A DNA stretch of 64,000 nt from Mesobacillus maritimus (lineage in GTDB: Bacteria; Bacillota; Bacilli; Bacillales; Cytobacillaceae): NCBI RefSeq assembly GCF_019749255.1, contig NZ_JACWFH010000012.1, forward strand, positions 358,194 through 422,193, read 5' to 3'. A model generated the notes under the pieces. It did not search any database and was not told where the DNA came from. It was given only the letters and a program-made list of their open reading frames with translations. Each line of letters begins with the position of its first letter. Within the stretch, counting starts at the first letter, position 1. Made by a program: the position numbers and the translations under genes. Shown here in pieces: positions 1 to 8,611 of the stretch.

Positions 1-261
1 ATTTTCATCTAAACGATATAGACCTTCCATAGTAGCACCCAAGAACTGGAAACCGTATTCATCAGTTGCCATTGATGGGTCCATAGATGGAATTGTATCG
101 CCATTAACAAAGTTTAGAACCTTTTCTCCTGTATCTTCAGCAGCTTGGTCTTTTTCATCTGCTGGTTCTTCTTTAGTATCTTCTCCGCCGCCTGAACATG
201 CAGCTAAGAACATACTAAGTACAAGGCCTAGTGATAACAGCCACGCAAATTTTCGCTTCAT
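1..261 (-). CDS. Peptide ABC transporter substrate-binding lipoprotein, N-terminal part (truncated by window edge)
   Basis: The 87 visible residues start with a lipoprotein signal: a short basic stretch, a hydrophobic core, and a lipobox ending LAAC with Cys at residue 22. An acidic Gly/Glu/Asp-rich linker follows. The mature part opens with 'LNFVNGDTIPSMDPSMATD' and 'GLYRLDEN', the usual beginning of family-5 solute-binding proteins (OppA/DppA type), which bind oligopeptides outside the membrane for an ABC importer. The ATG at 261 has a strong GGGGG-type ribosome site just upstream. The rest lies before the window, so the exact substrate cannot be judged. Confidence 0.85.
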   Translation of the reverse strand, partial: MKRKFAWLLSLGLVLSMFLAACSGGGEDTKEEPADEKDQAAEDTGEKVLNFVNGDTIPSMDPSMATDEYGFQFLGATMEGLYRLDEN

Positions 262-326
262 TTGTTATGCCCCCTTATTTATTTTTATTTTCTGGCAATT
301 CTAGCTATTTTGTAGAAGCTAAAGAA

Positions 327-356
327 AGTATACTTTGTTTTTAGTATTTTTGTAAA
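327..356 (-). promoter_or_regulatory. Sigma-A promoter for the substrate-binding lipoprotein gene
   Basis: On the minus strand TTTACA, an 18-nt spacer and TATACT lie about 65 nt upstream of the ATG at 261. The match is good, but it was made by eye only. Confidence 0.55.
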
Positions 357-604
357 GGTTAAATTAATAAAAAAATCAAAAAATACTATATTATAATAAA
401 ACCAAAATAGTAAAACTTCAGATTTACTAGTATTTCCAACAAAGCTCCCCGGTTATTTTCCCTTAATATGTATAATTATTCCATTACATTGCAATAATAT
501 GTACTCTTAGCTTTATTTGTGATTCCTATCTAGTTTAAATTATTTATAGTATAATTTGAACGGTCCTACACTTTCTTTAAAATTTAACTATAAAGGTGAA
601 AAAC
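357..604. other. AT-rich intergenic stretch
   Basis: This is the AT-rich gap between two divergently oriented genes. Apart from the promoter at 327-356 and a ribosome site (AAAGGTG) just before 605, I see no gene, strong hairpin or repeat. Confidence 0.5.
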
Positions 605-973
605 ATGTTCAAAAGGAATTGGTCTCTTTTTTTAATCAATATATTATTATCATTTATTTTCTTTTTCATTTCTGCTGATGAGTATACCCTTCTACACTAT
701 ATCAATATGGTTTTTTATATCTGTTTCCTATATGTGATCATCTTTCTAATTCAATATACTATGAAAGGCGGATTCTTTGATGGGATTACATTTGGGTTTA
801 GAAGATTCCATCATAAACTATTTAATAAAAATGATTATATGGAAGAATGGCGTGATAAACCTCTTCCTTCCGAAAAGATCCAACCAAGTGTATACCATAT
901 GATAATCTTTCAAAGTATTAGTTTAATCCTTGTTTTAATCCTTTTACTCGGTTTATATTACTTCGTTCTTTGA
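605..973 (+). CDS. DUF3899 small membrane protein
   Basis: This is a 122-residue protein with two hydrophobic segments near the N-terminus (about residues 6-22 and 30-50) and one at the C-terminus (about 100-120). They flank a basic, aromatic cytoplasmic stretch containing 'GGFFDGITFGFRRF'. That stretch and the layout match the DUF3899 family of Bacillaceae, which has no known function. An upstream in-frame GTG at 596 is part of the AAAGGTG ribosome site, so the ATG at 605 is the likely start. It stands alone and is followed by a hairpin terminator. Confidence 0.75.
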   Translation: MFKRNWSLFLINILLSFIFFFISADEYTLLHYINMVFYICFLYVIIFLIQYTMKGGFFDGITFGFRRFHHKLFNKNDYMEEWRDKPLPSEKIQPSVYHMIIFQSISLILVLILLLGLYYFVL

Positions 974-977
974 CATC

Positions 978-1012
978 AAGAAAGTGCCCCTAATGGTGGC
1001 ACTTTCTTCTCT
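978..1012. terminator. Bidirectional hairpin terminator between the DUF3899 gene and ectC
   Basis: AAGAAAGTGCC at 978-988 pairs with GGCACTTTCTT at 998-1008. It lies right after the plus-strand gene and also beyond the end of the minus-strand ectABC operon, so it may serve both. Confidence 0.65.
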
Positions 1013-1043
1013 ATCGACTTAGTCCTTTTATACATACTAGGTA

Positions 1044-1083
1044 CTAGTATCTTCTATTATAATCTAGTATCTTCTATTATAAG
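1044..1083. repeat. 20-bp tandem duplication over the ectC stop codon
   Basis: The unit CTAGTATCTTCTATTATAA plus one base occurs twice head to tail (1044-1063 and 1064-1083). The second copy contains the ectC stop codon (TAA on the minus strand at 1077-1079). Confidence 0.8.
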
Positions 1084-1478
1084 TTAGCTTCTTCTTTTGG
1101 AAGTGCATACGCTCCTTCTTCATCATGTGTTTCTTTTCCTGTACATGGAGGATTAAACACACAAACCATTCTCATATTCCCTTTCGTTGCCCGCAGTAGA
1201 TGTTTTTCATGTCCTACAAGTGCATACAAGGTTCCCGGCTTAATCGGATGGATTTTTCCTGTCCCTAGGTCCTCAATTTCCCCTTCACCTTCGATGCAAT
1301 AAACCGCTTCTTGGTGATATTTATACCAGAACATAGACTCTGTTCCTTCATAAATAATCGTATCGTGAACGGAAAAGCCCATTCCCGCATCTTTTAAAAT
1401 GATTCTTCTACTTTCCCAAGTTTCTCCCTTTACATGGTCTTCTGATCCAATTACTTCGTCTAAATTTTTTACAATCAC
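1077..1478 (-). CDS. ectC: L-ectoine synthase
   Basis: EctC closes the ring of N-gamma-acetyl-2,4-diaminobutyrate to make the osmoprotectant ectoine in the cytoplasm. The 133 residues (the family is usually about 130) match throughout: start 'MIVKNLDEVIGSEDHV', cupin core 'WYKYHQEAVYCIEGEGEIED' and 'GTLYALVGHEKHLLRA', and the 'VCVFNPPCTGKE' segment near the end. The start is GTG, with AAAGGAGG seven bases upstream. It is the last gene of ectABC, 13 bp behind ectB, and the stop codon lies inside a small tandem duplication. Confidence 0.97.
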   Translation of the reverse strand: MIVKNLDEVIGSEDHVKGETWESRRIILKDAGMGFSVHDTIIYEGTESMFWYKYHQEAVYCIEGEGEIEDLGTGKIHPIKPGTLYALVGHEKHLLRATKGNMRMVCVFNPPCTGKETHDEEGAYALPKEEANL

Positions 1479-1491
1479 GATAATTCCTCCT

Positions 1492-2772
1492 TTAGTTGGT
1501 GAGACTATTCTTTACGCTTTCTTCTATTATGGCAAAACCTTGTTTTAAGGTTTCACAATCAATTGTTAAGGCTGGCATGATTTTAAATACTTCACTCTTT
1601 GGGCCTGACGTTTCCATGATAAGACCTCTTTCAAATGCTTGGGCACAGATTTTATCAGCTAATCCTTCCACCCCACAAGCAATCCCTCTAAAAAGACCTT
1701 TCCCACGAACTTCGCCTTCTAATTCCGGATACTTTTTTACTAGCTCATGTAAAAATTCATCTACTAGTAACCCTTTATCAATAATTTCTTTTGTGAAATC
1801 GTCATTTTCCCAATAGGTTAAGGCCTCTGTAGCTGTAATGAACGCCAAATTATGTCCACGGAACGTACCATTATGTTCGCCAGCTGCCCAAATATCGTAC
1901 TCTGGCTTGATGAGTGTTAGCGCCATCGGAGTTCCATAGCCACTTATAGATTTAGATAAACAAACGATATCAGGGTTAATGCCAGCTTGTTCGAAGCTAA
2001 AGAAGGTACCAGTTCGTCCACAACCAGCCTGAACATCATCAACAATGAGCAAAATATCCCATCGACGACAGATCTCTTCTACTCGCTTCAGCCAATCCGC
2101 GTTCGCTACATTTAAGCCACCCTCTCCTTGAACGGTCTCAAGAATAATCGCTGCTGGTAAAGCTACACCACTTCCATTGTCTTCTAAGAAACGCTCTAAA
2201 TAGTCAACCGTATCCACATCTTCACCTAAATACTTATCAAACGGCATTGCTACACTATGATTTAGTGAAACACCTGCACCATGACGCTTAAAGGAGTTTC
2301 CTGTGATAGCCAATGAACCGAGTGTCATCCCATGAAACCCGTTGGTGAAACTAATGACTAATTCACGTCCTGTCACCTTTCGAGCCAGCTTCAAGGCACT
2401 TTCCACTGTATTTGTTCCCGTAGGTCCCGGAAACATGACCTTATATTCAAGGTTTCTAGGTTTTAAAATCACTTCGTTGAAGCAAGTTAGAAAGGTTGCT
2501 TTTGCTTGTGTTCCCATATCTAAACTATGGGTAATTCCATCTTCTGCAATGTAGTTGATTAGCTTTTCTTTCATCTTTGAATTGTTATGTCCATAATTCA
2601 ATGCCCCAGCACCAGCAAAGAAATCAATATACGTTTTTTCATTCACATCCCACATCATGGATCCTTTGGCTTTAACAAATGTAGTTGGAAAACTCCGTAT
2701 ATATCCGCGTACCTCAGACTCCAGACTTTCAAAAACGCTTAATTGCGAATCTAATTCTTTTATAGCTTGCAT
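1492..2772 (-). CDS. ectB: Diaminobutyrate--2-oxoglutarate transaminase
   Basis: EctB transfers an amino group to aspartate-semialdehyde to form L-2,4-diaminobutyrate, the first committed step of ectoine synthesis. The 426-residue protein is a class-III PLP aminotransferase. It has '[17 protein letters not shown]' for cofactor phosphate binding, '[13 protein letters not shown]', and the PLP lysine in '[10 protein letters not shown]' at about residue 274. An in-frame GTG at 2778 is possible, but the ATG at 2772 is better spaced from the GAAAGG ribosome site. It sits between ectA (75 bp away) and ectC, so the three form one transcription unit. Confidence 0.97.
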   Translation of the reverse strand: MQAIKELDSQLSVFESLESEVRGYIRSFPTTFVKAKGSMMWDVNEKTYIDFFAGAGALNYGHNNSKMKEKLINYIAEDGITHSLDMGTQAKATFLTCFNEVILKPRNLEYKVMFPGPTGTNTVESALKLARKVTGRELVISFTNGFHGMTLGSLAITGNSFKRHGAGVSLNHSVAMPFDKYLGEDVDTVDYLERFLEDNGSGVALPAAIILETVQGEGGLNVANADWLKRVEEICRRWDILLIVDDVQAGCGRTGTFFSFEQAGINPDIVCLSKSISGYGTPMALTLIKPEYDIWAAGEHNGTFRGHNLAFITATEALTYWENDDFTKEIIDKGLLVDEFLHELVKKYPELEGEVRGKGLFRGIACGVEGLADKICAQAFERGLIMETSGPKSEVFKIMPALTIDCETLKQGFAIIEESVKNSLTN

Positions 2773-2847
2773 CCACACACAACCTTTCGGAATATTCGGT
2801 CTTTTTTAGTTGTAAACTACCAAAGCAAGTGAGCTTTTCTTATCTGT

Positions 2848-3357
2848 TTAAAAGGGACCTATACGATATGTTTGCTCAGCTTCATGTCCGGGTTCCGGAA
2901 ACATCTCTTCAGTAAAACAATCTGAAATTTCACAGGGACAATTCATCCGCTTAGCTAGGCCTTTAAAGAGGGATTGTGATGGCAGGTTAGAAGGAGATAC
3001 AGTTGCCTCTAGGTAGTGAACATTTTCACATGCATCTCTGCTCAATAACTCATTTAAAAGCTTATTCCCTATTCCTTGCCCCCGATACATTTGGTTAACA
3101 GCTACTTGCCAAACAAATATCGTATCAGGAGATGCAGGTGGACGGAAAGCGGACACAAAGCCGATCATTTCATCCTTATCTTCTGCGACTACACATGTAT
3201 CACCAAAGTAGTTGCTAAACATGAGATAAGAATAGGCTGAGTTTAAATCCATATTACTGGTATTTTTAATCAGTTCCCACATTTTCGCCCCATCTTCTTT
3301 AGTAGGATTTCGATAGGAAAACGAGGTAAGTTTATCTAACTCTGTTGTTTTTATCAT
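2848..3357 (-). CDS. ectA: L-2,4-diaminobutyrate N-gamma-acetyltransferase
   Basis: EctA acetylates diaminobutyrate with acetyl-CoA, the middle step to ectoine. The 169-residue protein is a GNAT-fold enzyme: 'FVWQVAVNQMYRGQGIGNKL' carries the acetyl-CoA loop (Q/RGxGIG), and 'VHYLEATVSPSNLPSQSLF' is typical of EctA. A stop codon lies directly before the ATG, which fixes the start even though AAAGGAGG is rather far upstream (about 15 bases). It is first in ectABC. A sigma-A-like promoter lies at 3488-3516, and a large inverted repeat nearly fills the leader. No lysC-type aspartokinase gene accompanies the cluster. Confidence 0.96.
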   Translation of the reverse strand: MIKTTELDKLTSFSYRNPTKEDGAKMWELIKNTSNMDLNSAYSYLMFSNYFGDTCVVAEDKDEMIGFVSAFRPPASPDTIFVWQVAVNQMYRGQGIGNKLLNELLSRDACENVHYLEATVSPSNLPSQSLFKGLAKRMNCPCEISDCFTEEMFPEPGHEAEQTYRIGPF

Positions 3358-3398
3358 TTATGGTGTTTGGATCCTCCTTTGATCAAAGATAGAAATTC

Positions 3399-3472
3399 AT
3401 TTAGGAAATTGTCTAGCCCTGGCACCAAGTGACTATTGAATTCACTGGCGGATGCCTCCGCATTTCCTAAAT
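3399..3472. repeat. Palindromic element in the ectABC leader
   Basis: An 11-bp perfect inverted repeat (ATTTAGGAAAT at 3399-3409, ATTTCCTAAAT at 3462-3472) encloses 52 bp. The interior can form nested hairpins on the minus strand: GCGGA-loop-TCCGC, and CCAGTGA with TCACTTGG (one bulge). It sits between the ectABC promoter and the ectA ribosome site. It could be an mRNA leader structure or a small interspersed palindromic element. Confidence 0.75.
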
Positions 3473-3487
3473 CCCCTAACGTTAATT

Positions 3488-3516
3488 ATCATAACGGGAA
3501 TAAAAAATAGCGTCAA
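3488..3516 (-). promoter_or_regulatory. Sigma-A promoter of ectABC
   Basis: On the minus strand TTGACG, exactly 17 bases, and TATGAT. Transcription would begin near 3481 and give a leader of about 120 nt that includes the palindrome at 3399-3472. Confidence 0.75.
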
Positions 3517-3704
3517 AGCGCTTATTCTACGGTTAATGTATATAATCAAGGCTGAATTGTAATAAGGTATGCTCAGCTTGTTCAGATATCAAAATCCCCT
3601 TGTTTCCTCTTAAATACTCCGAATCGACAAAATATTTCAAATTTTAAACAAACGCTCTTTAAGCCCTTTTTGTATCGGAAAAACCTTTTGATTACAACAA
3701 AAAG

Positions 3705-3745
3705 ACCGAGTAATCATCTGTTAAACAAATGATCTACTCGGCTTT
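3705..3745 (-). terminator. Terminator of the BCCT transporter gene
   Basis: CCGAGTAATCAT (3706-3717) pairs with ATGAT-C-TACTCGG (3729-3741) with one unpaired base. An A-run precedes it and CTTTT follows it on the plus strand, so on the minus strand it reads as a hairpin with a T-run. Confidence 0.75.
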
Positions 3746-3755
3746 TACATTTCCC

Positions 3756-5336
3756 TTATTTATTTTTCTTTTTTTCCTTTTTTCCCGTTTCTTGCGCCTT
3801 ATTGGCTGCTTCCTCTAGTCGGCGGAATCGCCTTAAATCCGCTTTTCTAATCGGCAATGGTTCTTTTGCAAGCAGTTTTCCAATAGCAAACATAAGGAGC
3901 ATTAAAATAATGGTGAATGGTAGAGCCGCAATCAATGAGGCGGTTTGCAATGCTTCTAGTCCTCCAGCATATAATAAAACAGCTGCAATGGCTGACATTA
4001 GCACTCCCCAGACTACCTTTGCATATTGCGGTGGGTTCAAGCTACCAAACATCGTCATACTAGCAAGAATATAAGTAGCAGAGTCTGCTGATGTAACTAA
4101 AAAGGTAAAAATGAGCAATATTGACAATATAGATAGAATTGTTTTAAACGGTAAATATTCATAGGTTTCAAATAGTGCTTTCGTTAAATCAGCGTTAACG
4201 GCTCCAGCAATATTAGTCCCATTAGTTAAGTCATTCCACAAACCAGTACCACCAAATGTCGCAATCCAAATACAAGCAATCAGGGGTGGAATGATCATAA
4301 CCCCTATGATGTATTCACGTATCGTCCTACCTCTAGAAACCCTCGCAACAAAAGCACCCACATAAGGAGACCAGGCAATAGCCCAAGCCCAATAAAAGAT
4401 CGTCCAATCTCGGACCCAGGTTCCGCCTCTATATGGCTGTAACCTTAGGCTATACTGGACAAAGTTTGTCAAATAATCACCTAGCCCCAATGTAAAGGAC
4501 TCTAAGATAAACACTGTTGGTCCAGTAAAAAAAACAAATAATAAAAGGACTATGGCTAATCCTAAATTAAGATTACTCAAGTATTTTATACCTTTTTCCA
4601 GACCCGTTGATGAAGATAGCATATAGGCAATGAATATAACGATGATAATGATCATTTGGACAGCGACTGAATTCTTCATCCCAAAGACCACATTTAAACC
4701 ACCATTCATCTGCAAAACCCCTAGACCAATCGAGGTGGCAATCCCCATAACGGTTGCAATAACAGCTAAAGAATCAATGGTTTTTTTAACTGCAGGTTTA
4801 TCCCCAGTGACTGGTTCTAATGCAGTGGAGACCAGTCCATCTTTCTGTCTTCGAAACTGTAAAAATCCAATGACAAGTCCCACGATTGCGAATACCGACC
4901 ACTGACTAACGCCCCAGTGAAAAAAGGAATATCCCATTGCAAGACGTGCCGCCTCTTCTGTTTGAGGAGTCGTTCCATGTGTGGGGGGCGTGAAAAAGTG
5001 GCTCATCGGCTCAGCAACTCCCCAGAAAACCAACCCTGCCCCAAAGCCAGCTGAAAACAACATCCCAATCCAAGTAAAGAAAGAGAATTCAGGGCGTTCT
5101 TTTTCTCCTCCCAAACGAATTGCCCCATATTTACTGATAGCAAGGCCAACTAGGAAAATAATTAAAATTAATACGGCAAGTAAGTAAAACCATCCAAAGT
5201 TTATCGTTGTAAAATCAAAGAGCTTTCCTGCCACATCACCAAATTTTTTTGGTACCACCGCTCCCAATACAACCAGTATGGATATCACTATGGCCGACAC
5301 TAAAAATACAGTGTTCTTCCAGCTATTGTTATTCAT
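3756..5336 (-). CDS. BCCT-family compatible-solute transporter
   Basis: This 526-residue secondary transporter of the betaine/carnitine/choline family couples uptake of trimethylammonium or ectoine-type solutes to the sodium gradient. Many hydrophobic segments (about 12) span the protein. Family signatures are 'FGAGLVFWGVAEPMSHF' near residue 100 and the tryptophan-rich 'RDWTIFYWAWAIAWSPY' near residue 310. The tail is highly charged (many Lys/Arg), as in osmotically regulated members. A GGGGGG-type ribosome site precedes the ATG. It lies directly upstream of ectABC in the same orientation but with its own terminator. The context suggests ectoine or glycine betaine uptake; the true substrate is an inference. 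Confidence 0.93.
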   Translation of the reverse strand: MNNNSWKNTVFLVSAIVISILVVLGAVVPKKFGDVAGKLFDFTTINFGWFYLLAVLILIIFLVGLAISKYGAIRLGGEKERPEFSFFTWIGMLFSAGFGAGLVFWGVAEPMSHFFTPPTHGTTPQTEEAARLAMGYSFFHWGVSQWSVFAIVGLVIGFLQFRRQKDGLVSTALEPVTGDKPAVKKTIDSLAVIATVMGIATSIGLGVLQMNGGLNVVFGMKNSVAVQMIIIIVIFIAYMLSSSTGLEKGIKYLSNLNLGLAIVLLLFVFFTGPTVFILESFTLGLGDYLTNFVQYSLRLQPYRGGTWVRDWTIFYWAWAIAWSPYVGAFVARVSRGRTIREYIIGVMIIPPLIACIWIATFGGTGLWNDLTNGTNIAGAVNADLTKALFETYEYLPFKTILSILSILLIFTFLVTSADSATYILASMTMFGSLNPPQYAKVVWGVLMSAIAAVLLYAGGLEALQTASLIAALPFTIILMLLMFAIGKLLAKEPLPIRKADLRRFRRLEEAANKAQETGKKEKKKNK

Positions 5337-5602
5337 GTCAGTCCCCCCAACAAATCTCTTATATATTATTACCCAGTTTTTAACGAATTAAGGGGAACTA
5401 TTCAGATTATCCAAAAAATGGTGCTACAAGGGCTAACTCTTTGCTAAAGGTAATTGGTTTCCTTGCCAACATAGTCAAAACTATATAAGCATTGTAGTTA
5501 TGTAGACCTTCCTAAAAAGTTAACAGAACATACATAACCGAAAAAAAGTATATACATTATTTATAATAAAATTGACTTATAGACCAAGAAAGGAAGTGGC
5601 GA

Positions 5603-6512
5603 ATGTTACTTAAACGTCGAACGGAATCAACAGAATTATTGGGTTTGCGCTATTTAAATACTCGAATGGACTTACCTACAAAAGATAAATTTCATTATTT
5701 AAACCTCGAAAAGGGCTATGAAGGTGAACGAAGGTTTGATCTTCTAATAGAAGGTCTTGCGGAAGAAAGATATATCATTAATGACTTACTGCTAGAAGTA
5801 AACAATTCCTATTTTCAAATAGATACAATGATTATCTCACAGGAGGCTATTCACCTTTTGGAGATAAAAAACTATCAAGGTGATTTCTACTTAGAATCAG
5901 ACAAGCTATATGCTGTCGCTAACAATCGTGAATATAAAAATCCTATTGATCAGCTTAAAAGGAGTACAGCTCTACTTCATCAACTACTCCGTGACTTAAA
6001 ACTAAGTTACCCGATTGAATCAGTAGCAATTTTTAATAACCCTGAATTCACCTTATACCAAGCTCCAATGAATTACCCCATTATCCTTCCTACTCAACTA
6101 AACCGCTTTTTAAAGGATTTAAATGGAAACCCATCTAAATTAAATGATGGACACAAAAAACTTGCACAAAAGTTAATTTCACTGCACAAAAACCACAACC
6201 CATTCACCGTTTTACCCAATTATTCTTACGGGCAACTGCAACCAGGAGTCTATTGTAAAAATTGTTTTTCCTTTTTGATTTCCGTAGAAAACAACAAATT
6301 GGTATGCAATCATTGCGGCTGCCATGAAGAGATTGCACCAGCTGTTTTAAGGAATGTCGAAGGAGTATAAGCTGTTATTCCCTGAAAAAAAGGTTACCTC
6401 TAAAGAAATTAAGAATTGGTGCAACGTAGATTTAAGTACCAAAACATTTCATAGAATTCTAAAAAGACATTTTACTGCATACGGAAAAACAAGTGATACG
6501 TATTATACATAG
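5603..6512 (+). pseudogene. NERD-domain protein gene, frameshifted near the 3' end
   Basis: Residues 1-255 in the first frame contain a nuclease-related (NERD) domain: 'GYEGERRFD', 'IDTMIISQEAIHLLEIKNY' and 'NPIDQLKRS'. A zinc-ribbon follows with Cys pairs 'CKNC' and 'CNHC'. That frame stops at 6370. From about 6357 the next frame continues the expected family tail without interruption ('KEYKLLFPEKKVTSKEIKNW', then 'TKTFHRILKRHF') and ends at 6512. Removing one G of the GG at 6362-6363 would fuse the two as '...RNVEEYKLLFPEKK...'. A single-base insertion is therefore the simplest explanation. NERD proteins are thought to act on nucleic acids, but their role is unproven. The break could also be a sequencing error. 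Confidence 0.75.
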
Positions 6513-6571
6513 TCCTGAGTTTGGAATAGCCCTTATCTTCGGACTAAGTTTACCTTTTTGCAGGATCCAGT

Positions 6572-7204
6572 GTCCGAATAGCACCCCTATTCGGACTTGC
6601 ACTTTCATTTCTCCGCTTGCTCTGTCCGAACTCCACCTCTATTCGGACTCAAACCTCTTCTTTCTCCGCCTCCTCTGTTCGAACTCCACCTCTATTCGGA
6701 CTCAAAACTCTTTCTCTGCCTCCTCTGTCCGAACTCTACCTCTATTCGGACTCAAACCTCTCTTTCTCCCCCTCCTCTGTCCGAACTCTACCTCTATTCG
6801 GACTCTGACTATTCTTTCTCCGCCTCCTCTGTCCGAACTCTACCTCTATTCGGACTCAAACCTCTTCTTTCTCCTTCCCTCTGTCCGAACCGCATTTCTA
6901 TTCGGACTCAAACCTCTTCTTTCTCTGCCTCCTCTGTCCGAACTCTACCTCTATTCGGACTCAAAACTCTTCTTTCTCCGCCTACTCTGTCCGAACTCCA
7001 CCTCTATTCGGACTCAAAACTCTCTTTCTCTGCCTCCTCTGTCCGAACTCTACCTCTATTCGGACTCAAAACTCTCTTTCTCCCCCTCCTCTGTCCGAAC
7101 TCTACCTCTATTCGGACCCAAACCTCCCTTTCTCTGCCTCCTCTGTCCGAACTCCACCTCTATTCGGACTCTGACTATTCTTTCTCCTCCTACTCTGTCC
7201 GAAC
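6572..7204. repeat. Tandem array of about 12.5 palindromic 52-bp repeats
   Basis: Units begin (GTCCGAA) at 6572, 6624, 6677, 6727, 6779, 6831, 6883, 6936, 6989, 7041, 7093, 7145 and 7197 (partial), so the period is 50-53 bp. Each unit holds the inverted repeat GTCCGAA-11 nt-TTCGGAC followed by a pyrimidine-only-like spacer (TCAAACCTCTTCTTTCTCC type). The spacers are nearly identical, so this is not a CRISPR. The plus strand is extremely purine-poor between palindromes. Period changes that are not multiples of three break any reading frame. Confidence 0.9.
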
Positions 7205-7410
7205 AATCTTAAACTGGACCAGACCAACTTCATCCTACAAATTTGCTGTTCCGATTAGGATTATGCATCAAACTCCTCCTAAAATTACCAGAGTGTATCG
7301 CTAAGAAAACGCATCATTAAACCTCAAGAAACCGTCATTATACTCATATTTTTCTTTTATATGGTAAGGTTAATTTAGAAGGTTTTGATTGAGTGAAACG
7401 GAGGATTAAG

Positions 7411-8307
7411 ATGAACAAGCACCCATTGATAGTGAATACAGAGTGGTTAGCGGAGAGGTTAGAAGATCCAAATTTAAGGATCCTAGATGCCACTACATTT
7501 TTAAAAATGCCAGATAAAGAAAATGAAGAGGTGGGCATGTGGTCAGGGAGAGATGCCTATAATCAAGGTCATATTCCTGGAGCAGTTTACGCCGATTTAA
7601 TGCATGAACTATCCGACCCCGAAGCCCCTCTTCCCATGATGGTTCCGCCACGGGAGCAATTTGTCAATAAAATAGAGGAACTAGGTGTTGGAGACGGAAC
7701 ATATGTAGTTATTTACGATCAAGGCGCATTAGTAGGGAGTCCAGTGGTTGCTGCTCAGTGGGCTTCACGATTAGCTTGGCAGCTGCGCTATGAAGGGTTT
7801 GATGATATTTCTGTCCTTGAAGGTGGTTTTCAAAAATGGAAAGAAGAAGGACGCCCCATTACAACTGAGCCCGGTCATTATTCACGAGCGAAATTTACCG
7901 GTAGCCGCCGTCCAGAGCTATTGGCTACAAAAGAAGATGTTAAAAGAGCAATGCAAGATGAAAGTATTATTCTCATCAATAGCTTATCACCCGAGGATTT
8001 CCGAGGCGAAACAAACACTTATCCACGAAAGGGTCATATTCCTACTAGCGTCAATGTTTTCTTTGGTAGTCATGGCGATCCGAAAACCAGGAAGGTCAAC
8101 GATGAAACTAGTATACGAGAGACCTTTGAAAAGGTGGGAGCATTAGACCCTAATAAAAAAGTAATCACCTACTGCGGTGGTGGGATAGCCGCTACCTGGA
8201 ATGCGCTTCTTCTAAATATGCTAGGACAAAAGAATGTAGCTGTATATGACGGTTCAATGAATGAGTGGGCAAGTGACCCTGATTGCCCGTTAATTACAGG
8301 TAGCTAA
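7411..8307 (+). CDS. Two-domain sulfurtransferase (rhodanese / 3-mercaptopyruvate type)
   Basis: This 298-residue cytoplasmic enzyme moves sulfane sulfur from thiosulfate or 3-mercaptopyruvate to an acceptor. Two rhodanese domains are visible. The first has 'GHIPGAVYADL' and 'VVIYDQGALVGSPVVAAQWA' with no cysteine in the loop position (inactive domain). The second has 'KGHIPTSVNVFF' and the active-site loop 'VITYCGGGIAATWNALLL', with Cys at about residue 256. An in-frame GTG at 7393 is excluded because the GGAGG ribosome site (7400-7404) lies inside that extension. The CGGG loop does not settle which sulfur donor is used. A hairpin terminator follows. Confidence 0.92.
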   Translation: MNKHPLIVNTEWLAERLEDPNLRILDATTFLKMPDKENEEVGMWSGRDAYNQGHIPGAVYADLMHELSDPEAPLPMMVPPREQFVNKIEELGVGDGTYVVIYDQGALVGSPVVAAQWASRLAWQLRYEGFDDISVLEGGFQKWKEEGRPITTEPGHYSRAKFTGSRRPELLATKEDVKRAMQDESIILINSLSPEDFRGETNTYPRKGHIPTSVNVFFGSHGDPKTRKVNDETSIRETFEKVGALDPNKKVITYCGGGIAATWNALLLNMLGQKNVAVYDGSMNEWASDPDCPLITGS

Positions 8308-8327
8308 ACTCTAAACTTACATAATAG

Positions 8328-8363
8328 GATGGGAAGGTCACAAAGACTTTTCCATCTTTTTTT
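8328..8363 (+). terminator. Terminator of the sulfurtransferase gene
   Basis: GATGGGAAGGTC (8328-8339) pairs with GACTTTTCCATC (8345-8356) with two G-T pairs, followed by a run of T. Confidence 0.85.
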
Positions 8364-8611
8364 CGCCCTTTTCCCCTGCTGCTAGGTCAGAGTACTCCAA
8401 GAGTTTTTTTGTACGTCCCTTGCTATACTAGTAGAATAAATATTCAGTTTTTTTCAACAACTGCTATCACCCCTTTTATCCCTCCTCTATTTTCGAATTC
8501 TCTGTGAAACTGTTGTTTTCTTCCTATTATTCTTAAATTTTTCTATTGACGTATTTATAATAAAAAATTAGAATAATTATGCTAAAATAATATTTTATTT
8601 GGAGGCGTAAC

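Noticed and set aside
6572..7204. CRISPR-like array
   Set aside because: The spacers between palindromes are nearly identical rather than unique, and no cas gene is nearby.
6493..7304. Long overlapping open frames across the tandem array
   Set aside because: They are open in several frames because the repeat is poor in stop codons. Unit lengths of 50-53 bp shift the frame between units, and there is no ribosome site.
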